DNA from: Azoarcus sp. KH32C
Lineage (GTDB): Bacteria > Pseudomonadota > Gammaproteobacteria > Burkholderiales > Rhodocyclaceae
Direction of reading: 5' to 3'
DNA length: 64,000 nt
Assembly (NCBI RefSeq): GCF_000349945.1
Contig: NC_020516.1
Location: forward strand, 2,542,001 to 2,606,000
Position numbers and translations under genes: made by a program. A model generated the notes under the pieces. That model worked only from the letters and a program-made list of their open reading frames with translations, made no database searches and had not been told where the DNA came from. Of the stretch, positions 20,102 through 27,534 are shown one piece after another (within the stretch, counting starts at the first letter, position 1; every line of letters starts with the position of its first letter).

Positions 20102-20178
20102 GGCGGCATTAGCTCAGTTGGTAGAGCACTGGATTGTGGCTCCAGTTGTCACCGGTTCGATCCCGGTATGTCGCCCCA
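20102..20178 (+). tRNA. tRNA-His (anticodon GTG), copy 1
   Basis: The acceptor arm GCGGCAT pairs with ATGTCGC, and the extra 5' G(-1) faces discriminator C73, as is specific for tRNA-His. The anticodon stem CTGGA/TCCAG holds the loop TTGTGGC with anticodon GTG. CCA is encoded. It is identical to the second copy 174 bases downstream. Confidence 0.95.
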
Positions 20179-20186
20179 GCGTCAAG

Positions 20187-20220
20187 AGACAGGCGCCTTC
20201 TGGTGCCTGTCTTACTTTTT
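20187..20220 (+). terminator. Intrinsic terminator between the two tRNA-His genes
   Basis: A 10-11-bp stem (AGACAGGCGCC with its near complement, one G-T pair), loop TTCT, then TACTTTTT. It should end the Pro-Arg-His transcript before the second tRNA-His. Confidence 0.8.
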
Positions 20221-20223
20221 AGG

Positions 20224-20241
20224 CCTCGAAAATTTTCGAGG
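20224..20241. repeat. 18-bp perfect palindrome
   Basis: CCTCGAAAATTTTCGAGG is a perfect inverted repeat with no loop, in the spacer between the tRNA-His copies. It directly follows the terminator. It could be a protein-binding site or part of the duplication; no function is evident. Confidence 0.6.
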
Positions 20242-20275
20242 TTAAACGGGTGCAGGTTTCCTGCGTTCGTGTAGT

Positions 20276-20352
20276 GGCGGCATTAGCTCAGTTGGTAGAG
20301 CACTGGATTGTGGCTCCAGTTGTCACCGGTTCGATCCCGGTATGTCGCCCCA
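20276..20352 (+). tRNA. tRNA-His (anticodon GTG), copy 2
   Basis: All 77 bases match copy 1, including G(-1) and the encoded CCA. The 20 or so bases upstream resemble those before copy 1 but have diverged. This points to a local tandem duplication. The catabolic half of the window starts just beyond it. Confidence 0.95.
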
Positions 20353-20408
20353 AGTAATCAAGGACTTAGCCAATTCAGGCTATCCAAAGCGATTGTAGAT
20401 CGTTCTAC

Positions 20409-20443
20409 AAAAACGGCCCGCCAGTGAGCGGGCCGTTTCTTTT
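20409..20443 (+). terminator. Intrinsic terminator after the tRNA cluster
   Basis: An 11-bp perfect stem, AAACGGCCCGC with its complement, loop CAGTGA, then CTTTT. It is the last element of the intact core region. The A-rich left flank could let it work in reverse too, for the leftward relic next to it. Confidence 0.8.
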
Positions 20444-20461
20444 GCTGAGGTGATCACTTGG

Positions 20462-20680
20462 TTAGCGACGGTGCGCCCGCACCTCGGCTGCGCGCTGCTG
20501 GTAGTCCTGATACGCGGGGAGTGCGATAGCGGCGAGAATCCCGATAAGGGGGGCCGAATATCACCGTGACCGCCACCCAAACGACCATCTTTTTTTCACC
20601 GCGTTGAAGTGCTCGACGCCATCCCTGCGCCGGTTACTGCACGCCCACTCCCTCCCCTTGAACCCAAGCACGACGGTCAT
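20462..20680 (-). pseudogene. Small membrane-protein gene with two opposite frameshifts
   Basis: Read leftward from ATG at 20680, frame one gives MTVVLGFKGREWACSNRRRD and then GVEHFNAVKK. Restoring one A in a run of seven A leads into KMVVWVAVTVIFGP. Removing one C from a run of six C leads into LIGILAAIALPAYQDYQQRAAEVRAHRR and a stop. The two indels cancel over 219 bases, so the intact gene would encode about 72 residues. The end resembles a pilin-like hydrophobic helix, and the whole recalls small DUF2628-like membrane proteins. Either it has decayed or the homopolymer runs are misread. Confidence 0.6.
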
Positions 20681-20730
20681 GATGAAATCGACATAAGGAA
20701 CGGATGCCAGGGGAGCAATGGCGGATCGGC

Positions 20731-20901
20731 GAGGACATTAAGACGGTGCAATTTGGCAGGCCTCTCGGTATGCGACTGGTCGATCACCTTGACGGCGACA
20801 TCTGGGAGCTGCGGTCGAGGCTGATACAAGAATTGCGAGAACGCTGTTCGCGACCGAAGGCGGCTCCATGATTCTGTTGCATGCCTTCTGCCATCGCCGT
20901 A
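20731..20901 (+). pseudogene. HigB/RelE-type toxin remnant (phage Gp49-like, DUF891)
   Basis: Frame one reads FGRPLGMRLVDHLDGDIWELRSRL, the core of the Gp49-like/HigB toxin family. A shift then leads to IARTLFATEGGSMILLHAF in another frame, which is the next part of the same fold. The usual KK-x-QKTP tail is missing, and the N-terminal third is absent. The gene is therefore broken by at least one frameshift and truncated at both ends. It lies head-to-tail with an antitoxin remnant. Confidence 0.55.
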
Positions 20902-21000
20902 AAGGGCGTCATTGCCTGGCATATCGAGCAGGAGATGGGTATGCAGAAACTTACGAAGACAACTATGACCAAGAGGATGGCGGCCTTGGTCGCGGCATAG
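20902..21000 (+). pseudogene. HigA-type antitoxin remnant
   Basis: A third frame reads GVIAWHIEQEMGMQKLTKTT and then MTKRM, which matches the start of the XRE antitoxins that follow Gp49-like toxins (they usually continue TSRAALDRLLDP). After TKRM the sequence changes identity. The same bases read leftward are the NYAATKAA segment of an SDR relic, so the junction lies near 20978. Only the N-terminal helix-turn-helix part of the antitoxin remains. Confidence 0.5.
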
Positions 21001-21423
21001 TTCGTTTGGCCGAAGTTGCCATAGCACGCCCGCGATGCTCGATGTGCTGAGGATTGCGCCGGAGCCCTGCGCGAGCATGGTTTCGACGACCGCCTGGGTG
21101 CAGTTGAATATGCCCTTCAGATTGACGTCGATGACGGCGTCGAATTGTGCTTCGGTCATTCTCACCAGCCGCGCGTCCCTGGTGATGCCGGCGTTGTTTA
21201 CCAGTACATCGATGCGACCGTGGCGGGCTTTCACGTCGGCCACCATTGCATCGATGCTGCCACGGTCGGTGACATTCATTACATAGCCATGGGCGCTGTC
21301 GCCAGCGGCGCGGATTTTTTCCACGGCGTTGTCGATCGCGTCGCGGTGCAGGTCGCACACCATACGTGTGCGCCTTCGGCGGCGAACTGTGCGCGGCGGC
21401 GAGACCGATGCCGCTCGCCACAT
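20965..21423 (-). pseudogene. Short-chain dehydrogenase remnant (FabG/PhbB-like), cut at both ends
   Basis: Leftward, the pieces GIGLAAA, FAAEGAHV and VCDLHRDAIDNAVEKIRAAG lie in three frames. A long intact stretch follows with NNAGITRDARLVRMTEAQFD and STSSIAGV. Another frameshift leads to YGNFGQTNYAATKAAI, which carries the catalytic YxxxK. The N-terminal strand with the first glycine of the Rossmann motif is missing. Everything after the active-site helix has been replaced by the antitoxin relic. At least three frameshifts make it non-functional. It marks the left edge of the catabolic region. Confidence 0.85.
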
Positions 21424-21447
21424 CGGCGAGCACTCGGCGGCCAGGCC

Positions 21448-21843
21448 TCAGGCGACCAGAGCGGCCACGGCTTTCGTGTCCCAGTAGAAGGGCTGCACTT
21501 CCTTGATCTTGCCGGCGTCGACCGTCCACAGCTCGAAAACGGATGTCTCGAGCGTGCGCCCGGTGGACTTCGAGGTCAGCGCCAGATCCATCATCACGGC
21601 GAAATGGCCGTCATCGCCGATGAAGTGGCGGATCGTCGGCGTGATGCCGGTCCAGGTCGCCGCGATTCTGCCGAGCAACTCCATCCAACCGGCGAAGCCC
21701 TTGTAGACGCCGGCATAGGGCAGGCCCGCGGATTCTCGGATCACGAAGTCCGATGCCAGCAGAGCTTCCATCGTCGCCGTGTCCTGGGCCTTGAAGGCCG
21801 CGAAGAAGGCTTCGAGGGTTTCGCGGTCAGTCCGTTTCGTCAT
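21448..21843 (-). CDS. SnoaL-like / NTF2-fold protein
   Basis: A 131-residue NTF2-like protein. The start MTKRTDRETLEAFFAAFKAQ follows GGAGAACGGAT. The pattern of an N-terminal helix (TMEALLASDFVIRESAG), a tryptophan-containing loop (GWMELLGRIAATW) and long strands at the end (ETSVFELWTVDAGKIKEV) is typical of SnoaL-like proteins, which serve as isomerases, dehydratases or binding proteins in catabolism. The exact role is unknown. It is the last gene of a leftward set after the acyl-CoA synthetase (20-base gap). Confidence 0.75.
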   Translation of the reverse strand: MTKRTDRETLEAFFAAFKAQDTATMEALLASDFVIRESAGLPYAGVYKGFAGWMELLGRIAATWTGITPTIRHFIGDDGHFAVMMDLALTSKSTGRTLETSVFELWTVDAGKIKEVQPFYWDTKAVAALVA

Positions 21844-21863
21844 ATCCGTTCTCCATTTGGAAT

Positions 21864-23504
21864 CTACGCCTGCAGGGTGCGTGCCCGCTCGCGCAACTGG
21901 AATTTCTGGATCTTGCCGGTCGCGGTCTTGGGCAAGTCCGCGAACACCACGGTCCGCGGGCACTTGAAGTGTGCGAGGTGCTCACGGCACCAGGCGATCA
22001 GATCGGCTTCGCTGATCGGGGCCGTGCCGGGCTTGAGGGTGACGAAGGCGCAGGGGGTCTCGCCCCATTTTTCGTCCGGCCTGGCGACCACGGCCGCCTC
22101 CAGTACCAGGGGGTGGCGATAGAGCGCTTCCTCCACTTCGAGGGTCGAGATGTTCTCGCCTCCGGAAATGATGACGTCCTTGGCCCGGTCCTTGATCTCG
22201 ATGTAGCCGTCGGCATGGACGACGGCGAGGTCGCCGGTGTGGAACCAGCCGCCGGCGAAGGCGTCCTCAGTCGCCGTGGCGTTGTCCAGGTAGCCTTTCA
22301 TCACCGTGTTGCCGCGGATGCAGATCTCGCCGATGCTGTTGCCATCGCACGGAATCGGCTCGCCGCTGTTGCGATCGAGGACGACCACGTCCTCCTGGGT
22401 GTGGATGGGCACGCCCTGACGGGCGAGCCTGGCCGTGCGAGATTGCAGATCCAGCGCCGCCCATTGCGGCTGCCAGGCGCACAGCGCCGCGGGACCGTAG
22501 GTTTCTGTCAGGCCGTACAGATGGGTGACGCGAAACCCCATCGCCTCCATACGCTCGATGACCGCCCCCGGCGGTGCCGCGCCGCCGGTGGCGATCGCGA
22601 CCGGCGGCCGGAACGGCTGCGCCGGCCGCTCGGGCGCATGGCTCAGCATGTTGAGCACCACCGGCGCGCCGCACAGGTGGGTCACCCGGTGGCGCGCGAT
22701 GAGGTCGAAGACGGCGGCCGCTTCGACCCGCCGCAGGCAGACGTGCGTCCCGCCGGCCAAGGTCACCGCCCAGGTGTGGCTCCAGCCGTTGCAATGGAAC
22801 ATGGGCAGCGTCCACAGGTAGACGCTGTCGGGCGACAGTTGGAATGCGAGCGCGTTGCCCATGGCGTTGAGATAGGCGCCGCGATGGTGATAGACGACGC
22901 CCTTGGGGGCGCCGGTGGTGCCCGAGGTGTAGTTGAGGGCGATGGTCGCCCATTCGTCGGCGGGCAGGGTCCAGGCGAAACCGGGGTCGCCGCCGGCGAG
23001 GAAGTCTTCGTACTCGTAGTCCCCCAGGGGCGGCCGGGCGCAGGCGGGGGATTGCCCGACGTCGGCGATGCCGATCACCGTTGGACGCGCTTCCAGGCCG
23101 GCAAGGGCCTGCTCGACGAGCGCCGCGTACTCGGCGTCGGCGATCAGAATCCGGCTTCGGGCATGGCCCAGGATGAAGCCGACCGAGGCCGCGTCGAGGC
23201 GGGTGTTGATGGTGTTGAGCACGGCGCCCGCCATGGGCACGCCGTAATGGGCCTCGAGCATCGCCGGAACGTTGGGCGCCAGCACCGACACCGTGTCGCC
23301 GTCGGCCACGCCCGCCGCGCGCAGCGCCGAGGCCAGGCGCACGCAGCGCTCGAGGAGCTCGCGGTAGCTGTAGCGCCGCGCGCCATGGATCACGGCGGTC
23401 TTGTGCGGATAGACCGCCGCGGTGCGCTTGAGGAAGCTCAGCGGCGAGAGCGGGACGCAGTTCGCGGCCCGCCGTTCCAGGCCGGGCTCGGCGGACGTGG
23501 ACAT
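21864..23504 (-). CDS. Acyl-CoA synthetase (AMP-forming)
   Basis: A 546-residue ANL-superfamily enzyme that forms an acyl-adenylate and then the CoA thioester. The P-loop YTSGTTGAPKG is at 192-202, YGLTETYG is the A5 region, WFHTGDLA the A7 region and KDVIISGGENIS the hinge; the adenylation lysine is K531 in TATGKIQKF. The segment PMFHCNGWSHTW places it with the medium-chain/AlkK-like acyl-activating branch. It starts one base after the carotenoid-oxygenase-family gene ends, so its substrate may be the acid made by that cleavage. The substrate is not predictable from sequence. Confidence 0.9.
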   Translation of the reverse strand: MSTSAEPGLERRAANCVPLSPLSFLKRTAAVYPHKTAVIHGARRYSYRELLERCVRLASALRAAGVADGDTVSVLAPNVPAMLEAHYGVPMAGAVLNTINTRLDAASVGFILGHARSRILIADAEYAALVEQALAGLEARPTVIGIADVGQSPACARPPLGDYEYEDFLAGGDPGFAWTLPADEWATIALNYTSGTTGAPKGVVYHHRGAYLNAMGNALAFQLSPDSVYLWTLPMFHCNGWSHTWAVTLAGGTHVCLRRVEAAAVFDLIARHRVTHLCGAPVVLNMLSHAPERPAQPFRPPVAIATGGAAPPGAVIERMEAMGFRVTHLYGLTETYGPAALCAWQPQWAALDLQSRTARLARQGVPIHTQEDVVVLDRNSGEPIPCDGNSIGEICIRGNTVMKGYLDNATATEDAFAGGWFHTGDLAVVHADGYIEIKDRAKDVIISGGENISTLEVEEALYRHPLVLEAAVVARPDEKWGETPCAFVTLKPGTAPISEADLIAWCREHLAHFKCPRTVVFADLPKTATGKIQKFQLRERARTLQA

Positions 23505-23505
23505 G

Positions 23506-25185
23506 TCAGGCGAACTCGGCCAGCACGGACTCGATCACCCCGTGCGCGGCTTCCGGCAGACTGCGCCAGCCGTCGCCGATGTCCGCCGCGAGCGGACGGC
23601 GGTAGCCGGTGTCCTGGGAGCGGATGGCGGGCATGAAGCCCGAGTGGACCTGGAACGACTGTTTCAGGTCCGGCGCGCTGGCCACCGCCACCGGCCCGCG
23701 GCCGAGCGCCAGCGCATCGAAGACCTGCACCTCGGTCCGGTCGGGAAACTGCACGAACATCACGACCCAGCCGTCACCGCCCTTGGGGTCGGGCACGAAC
23801 ACCGGCGACTGGCCGTAGCTGCCCGCAGGGAAGGTCCACGACGATTGCTCGCTCATGCTCTTGAGGTCGATGCACACCAGGGTGGACGGGATGTCCTCGC
23901 GTGGCAGCTCGTCGACCGGCACGATGCGGTAGGGATGGTCGCGATACATCTCGACCACCCCGGTGATCAGCATCTCGGGGTCGCAGCCGAAGTAGGCCTG
24001 CCACAGGTACTTGCCGCGCTCGAGCGCCGGGCGGCGCATGTCGCGGCTGTAGAGGATCGTCGCCCAGTGCCGCGCCGGGTCGAGGAAGAGTTTGGAATCC
24101 TTCAGCTCGCCGGTGCGGCCGTCGATCACGTAGCGCCCGACCGGCGCAGCGTCGGTGGCGGTCGGCGTCATGCCATGGAGGCCCGCGACCGGCGCGCGGT
24201 CGCTGCCCCACACGGTGTCGGTCTCGTTGATCGCCCAGTTGATGTCCCAGCTGTTGGAGTGGGCGATGTAGAGGGTGATGTCGTCGCCGTCCTGGGCGTA
24301 GTCGGCGAACTGATGGAAGGACTCGCAGGGCACGCGCGCATGGGTGCACGGCACGGCGCGGCCACGGTTCTCGGCGGTCAGGTCGCGCTTGGCGATGATG
24401 TGGATGTCGGTGTATGGCGGATGCGGCTTGGTCCGTCCGCGTCCGCCCATCGCGCCCGGTTCCTTCTGGAAGCCGACCTCGCAGTAGATGACGTAGTCGC
24501 GCGTGACGGTGACCTCATGCACGCCGGTGGCGACGCGCGCGCCAGGCACGGCCCAGGTCTCCACGTCGCCTGCGCCGTCCCAGCGCACCACGTGCAGGAT
24601 CGACTCGGCGTCGGTGCGGGACTTGCCGACCGGACGCATCGCCACGTTGCACCACCACATGCAGTCGTCGTCGAGGTCTTCGACCGGATGGCCGGTGGTG
24701 CACACCTCGGGGAACAGCGGGTGGGGCCGGGTGGCGGGGTATTCGCCGACCCCGCCGCAGTAGCTCTTGAAGTCGAGCGTGACGGGATCGAATTCGGCCG
24801 GGCGCTGTTCGTCGAAAGTGAGCAGCAGCCGATCGCGGAAAAAGTGCGGCGAGGTGTTGGTCATCGCGAAGCCGCCGCCGGCCAGGATGGCGCCGAAGGT
24901 TGCCGGATCGAGGCTGCGGGCGAGGCGGTGGATGAGTTCGGTATCGGGCGTCGACACGAACTTCGAGCGCCAGTGGGGGCGGCCGTCGGCGTCGGGGGCG
25001 AGATCCACCCGCGTGATGATGCCGGTGCCGGTGAACACCCAGCCGGCCAGGGCGGGCTGCGCCGGACCGATGATGAAGGCGTGGCCATGGAGGTCTTCGG
25101 GCCAGCGGCCGGCGGTGACGGTCAGGTCGAGGTCGTACTCGCGGCTCGCTTCCATTGCATGGTGAAACGCGTGATCCATGGACAT
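23506..25185 (-). CDS. Carotenoid-cleavage-oxygenase family protein
   Basis: A 559-residue member of the RPE65/carotenoid cleavage oxygenase family. These are seven-bladed propellers with an iron held by four histidines. Candidate ligands are H166 (TTGHPVED), H223 (GVHEVTVT), H291 (ESFHQFADY) and H514 (QVHSGFMPA), all in family-typical contexts. Family members cut C=C bonds in carotenoids, apocarotenoids, retinoids, stilbenes or styrene-like phenols. There is no signal peptide. Two ATGs lie six bases apart at the start; the second (25179) is better spaced from AGAGAGG. The gene lies between a Rieske oxygenase and an acyl-CoA synthetase. Confidence 0.88.
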   Translation of the reverse strand: MSMDHAFHHAMEASREYDLDLTVTAGRWPEDLHGHAFIIGPAQPALAGWVFTGTGIITRVDLAPDADGRPHWRSKFVSTPDTELIHRLARSLDPATFGAILAGGGFAMTNTSPHFFRDRLLLTFDEQRPAEFDPVTLDFKSYCGGVGEYPATRPHPLFPEVCTTGHPVEDLDDDCMWWCNVAMRPVGKSRTDAESILHVVRWDGAGDVETWAVPGARVATGVHEVTVTRDYVIYCEVGFQKEPGAMGGRGRTKPHPPYTDIHIIAKRDLTAENRGRAVPCTHARVPCESFHQFADYAQDGDDITLYIAHSNSWDINWAINETDTVWGSDRAPVAGLHGMTPTATDAAPVGRYVIDGRTGELKDSKLFLDPARHWATILYSRDMRRPALERGKYLWQAYFGCDPEMLITGVVEMYRDHPYRIVPVDELPREDIPSTLVCIDLKSMSEQSSWTFPAGSYGQSPVFVPDPKGGDGWVVMFVQFPDRTEVQVFDALALGRGPVAVASAPDLKQSFQVHSGFMPAIRSQDTGYRRPLAADIGDGWRSLPEAAHGVIESVLAEFA

Positions 25186-25194
25186 CCTCTCTTA

Positions 25195-25229
25195 GGGTGG
25201 GGGTGGGGGTGGGGGTGGGGGTGGGAGGG
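25195..25229 (+). repeat. GGGTGG tandem repeat / G-quadruplex-prone tract
   Basis: Seven G-runs of three to five, separated by single T or A bases, formed mainly by five or so GGGTGG hexamer units. It fills most of the 56-base gap between the Rieske gene and the carotenoid-oxygenase gene. It ends about 10 bases upstream of the latter's start, on its template strand. Copy number could vary by slippage. Confidence 0.9.
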
Positions 25230-25241
25230 AGGCGTCGCCGC

Positions 25242-26462
25242 TCACGCGAGCGGCATGTCGATCGCTTGAGCGATGCTTTGTTGTACGCCGTGCAGCGCGA
25301 TCTCGTTGCGCCCGAAGACCACGCGCGCGCCGGGCGAACGCGACAGCGCGTCCCACGCTTCGGCGGCGACGCGATAGTCCTCGGTCATCACCACGTGGGC
25401 GGTCGCGTCGTAGGCCTGCGCCACCTCGGCCCGGTACGCGTCGTCCGCGCCGTCGCGCGGGGCGTACACGGCGAAGTGGGTGCGCGTGGTGCCGACCGAG
25501 TCTCCGGGAAAGAGGCGGAAGACCTGGATGTACCACTTGCCGGGCACCACCGACCCGATGAAGAGGATGGTGTTGGGAAACAGGAAATGGACCGCGGCGA
25601 ACTCGGTCGGCGGCCATTCGGCCTCGGGTTTGCCGACGAGGGCGCGGAGGCCGACGTCCGGGAAGGCGACCCGGTAACCGCGGTCGAAGCGGTCGAAGGC
25701 GGCGACGTTGGAGATGAAGTAGGGGGCCAGTGTCTGGTTGTGCAGGCGCGCGAAGTGATAGCTCTCGCCAAAGGTGTCGAGCACGTATTTCCAGTTGGCG
25801 CGCGCCTCAAGCACGCCCGACTTGACCGGCTGGCCGGCGCCCAGTTCGAGCTGCGCCAGCTCGGGGGCGAAGTTGCCGAGGAAGCCCTCGACGTCGATGC
25901 TCGCCTCGCCCGGCGTGGCCTGCACGAAAACGAGGCCATTCCATTCCGCCACCGGCACGCGCGTCAGCCCGCGGGTCGCCGGATCGAGCCCTTCGAAGCC
26001 CTCGCGGCCGGGGATCGCCATCAGCGCGCCGTCGAGGTCGAAGGTCCACGCGTGAAAAGGGCACACGAGGCGCCGCTGCGCCGTGCATTCGGTGACCAGC
26101 CGGGCGCCGCGATGGGGGCAGACGTTGAGAAAGGCGTGCAGTTGCCGGTCCTTGTCGCGGGTGATCAGGATGGGCGGGCCGGCCAGGTCGAACAGGATCA
26201 CGTCGCCGGGGTTGGGGATGTCGCCGCTCAGGCCCGCCACCAGCGGCGTGTTGCCGAAGAGTTCGCGTTTCTCGGCGGCGAAGCGGGCGGGGTCGGTGTA
26301 GACCGAGCCGCCGAACTGCAGCGTCGAGGCCGCCATGTCGGTGGTGCCGCCGGCCGCGAGGTGCGCCACCAGTCGGCGGCGGATCTCGGCGCCGATGCGC
26401 GTGCGCCGTGCCAGCGCGCTTGGGGATGCCGGCTCGGCGTGCTTTTCGATCACTGCGTCCAC
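25242..26462 (-). CDS. Rieske oxygenase alpha subunit (paralogue 1)
   Basis: A 406-residue terminal oxygenase of the ring-hydroxylating type. The Rieske [2Fe-2S] ligands are C115/H117 (CPHRGARL) and C134/H137 (CPFHAW). The mononuclear iron site has H236 and H241 in DTFGESYHFARLH, with a bridging Asp in LDTF. No beta subunit is encoded nearby, so it is probably a homotrimeric alpha-only enzyme. It is closely related to the oxygenase at 28.7-29.9 kb. Its promoter lies in the gap behind a LuxR gene. It is the first gene of a leftward set with the carotenoid oxygenase, acyl-CoA synthetase and SnoaL-like genes. Confidence 0.93.
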   Translation of the reverse strand: MDAVIEKHAEPASPSALARRTRIGAEIRRRLVAHLAAGGTTDMAASTLQFGGSVYTDPARFAAEKRELFGNTPLVAGLSGDIPNPGDVILFDLAGPPILITRDKDRQLHAFLNVCPHRGARLVTECTAQRRLVCPFHAWTFDLDGALMAIPGREGFEGLDPATRGLTRVPVAEWNGLVFVQATPGEASIDVEGFLGNFAPELAQLELGAGQPVKSGVLEARANWKYVLDTFGESYHFARLHNQTLAPYFISNVAAFDRFDRGYRVAFPDVGLRALVGKPEAEWPPTEFAAVHFLFPNTILFIGSVVPGKWYIQVFRLFPGDSVGTTRTHFAVYAPRDGADDAYRAEVAQAYDATAHVVMTEDYRVAAEAWDALSRSPGARVVFGRNEIALHGVQQSIAQAIDMPLA

Positions 26463-26508
26463 GTGTCGTCCTCCGTAGGGTCGGCCGCGTCATGCGACTC
26501 TGCGGATC

Positions 26509-26537
26509 AGTATGGTCGGGCTATGAAAAAACAGCAA
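26509..26537 (-). promoter_or_regulatory. Promoter of the leftward Rieske operon
   Basis: Read leftward: -35 TTGCTG, a 17-bp spacer and -10 CATACT. The -35 box lies inside an inverted repeat (26526-26547), so binding there would block it. Confidence 0.5.
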
Positions 26538-26547
26538 GATTGTTTTT
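26526..26547. promoter_or_regulatory. Operator-like inverted repeat A
   Basis: AAAAAACA and TGTTTTT arms with a 7-base spacer. The stretch ACAGCAAGATTGTTTTTAAT plus the following GTGG closely matches the site before the DUF35 gene (35300-35321). It overlaps the -35 box of the leftward Rieske operon. Confidence 0.5.
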
Positions 26548-26618
26548 AATGTGGCCAGGACTGCCCAGGGGACGACGTGCTGCAGGCACGCCCGGCCGAC
26601 GATGGCGGCCGGAGCGCG

Positions 26619-27395
26619 CTACAGCACCGTGATCAGCCCATGCGAGCAGGCGATCGCCACCGCGTGGGTGCGATTGCTGGCGGCCAGCTTGTGCATGGCG
26701 TTCTGCAGGTGGAAATGCACGGTCTCGCGCGAGCGACCGAGGATGAGGCCGATGTCTTCCTCGGTCTTGCCGCGCGCGGCCCAACCGAGGCATTCGAGTT
26801 CGCGCGCGGTCAGCACCCCGGCTCCCTTGTCCGCCAGTCGGCCCCGACTGTCCTCAAGGAGGAGGCGATCGAGGTGACGGATGAAGGCGTGGGAAATGAC
26901 GAAGGTGGCGCGGTAGGTCTGCCGGAAGCGCTCCGCCAGCGCGCGCCCGTCGCGCAGGAACCAGGAGACGTAGCCGGTGCGCCCGTCCGGGCGATGCACC
27001 GGCACGGTCACCGCGCCGTCGGCGCAATCGCGGTAGAAATCCAGCACGCGGCACTGCTCGGGCAGTAGCGCGCGCCCGCGCCAGGTGGCGCCGGCGGGGT
27101 CGCTCTCCCACACGAAGGCATCACAGATGCGGCCGCACTGCTGGATGACCGGGCATCGACGGCCCAGGTCGAGCTTGAGCCATTCGCTGACATAGTCTGC
27201 GGACCAGCCCATGGCCTCGGCGACGAACTGGCCGTCGTCGGCGCGGGGCAGGCGAGTCGCTTCGCGGTCGGGTTGGAAGGCGGCGCGGTCCCAGCCCATC
27301 GCCGTCGCGGTCTCAGCCAGCAGGCGGGCTGCGTCGGTCAGACTGGCCTGAGCGGTCAGCCGTTCACGGAACTGCTCATCCCACACCACTGCCAT
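26619..27395 (-). CDS. LuxR-family regulator, solo with autoinducer-binding-like domain
   Basis: A 258-residue regulator with an N-terminal autoinducer-binding-like domain (about 20-165) and a C-terminal LuxR helix-turn-helix (LTARELECLGWAARGKTEEDI and onward, 195-250). Where AHL receptors carry the invariant Asp-Pro, this protein reads RRCPVIQQC, so C81 replaces the Asp; W72 upstream is kept. No luxI-type synthase lies in the window. It probably senses another ligand, perhaps the catabolic substrate. It lies upstream of, and in line with, the Rieske/carotenoid-oxygenase operon, and diverges from an enoyl-reductase-like gene. Confidence 0.88.
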   Translation of the reverse strand: MAVVWDEQFRERLTAQASLTDAARLLAETATAMGWDRAAFQPDREATRLPRADDGQFVAEAMGWSADYVSEWLKLDLGRRCPVIQQCGRICDAFVWESDPAGATWRGRALLPEQCRVLDFYRDCADGAVTVPVHRPDGRTGYVSWFLRDGRALAERFRQTYRATFVISHAFIRHLDRLLLEDSRGRLADKGAGVLTARELECLGWAARGKTEEDIGLILGRSRETVHFHLQNAMHKLAASNRTHAVAIACSHGLITVL

Positions 27396-27503
27396 TGCTG
27401 CCTCCTTGCTTGCCGCGCGAAGCGATCCCGACGCGGCGTGGCTTTACCTTACGCCGCACATCGAAAAAAGCAACAAGGCTTGGCCGGGTTCAAGCGGCGC
27501 GTC

Positions 27504-27532
27504 TAGGCAAATGGCGGATCTGGCGCTATTCT
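27504..27532 (+). promoter_or_regulatory. Promoter before the first MDR reductase gene
   Basis: -35 TAGGCA, a 17-bp spacer and -10 TATTCT. An inverted repeat follows immediately over the predicted transcription start. Confidence 0.4.
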
Positions 27533-27534
27533 AC

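Noticed and set aside
20353..21447. Integrase or insertion sequence at the tRNA-island boundary
   Set aside because: No tyrosine-recombinase or transposase motif and no terminal inverted repeats were found. Only toxin-antitoxin and SDR relics are visible.
25195..25229. Possible CRISPR or phage-type repeat
   Set aside because: The unit is only six bases with no spacers. No CRISPR array or cas gene is seen anywhere in the window.
21969..25269. Two long forward frames (555 and 615 codons) over the synthetase and carotenoid-oxygenase genes
   Set aside because: They run antisense to genes with complete catalytic motifs and have no recognisable domain of their own.
26619..27395. A lux-box palindrome for the LuxR regulator
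   Set aside because: No 18-20-bp palindrome of the ACCTG-N-CAGGT type was found in the adjacent gaps; the repeats there are AT-rich and fit a TetR-type site better.
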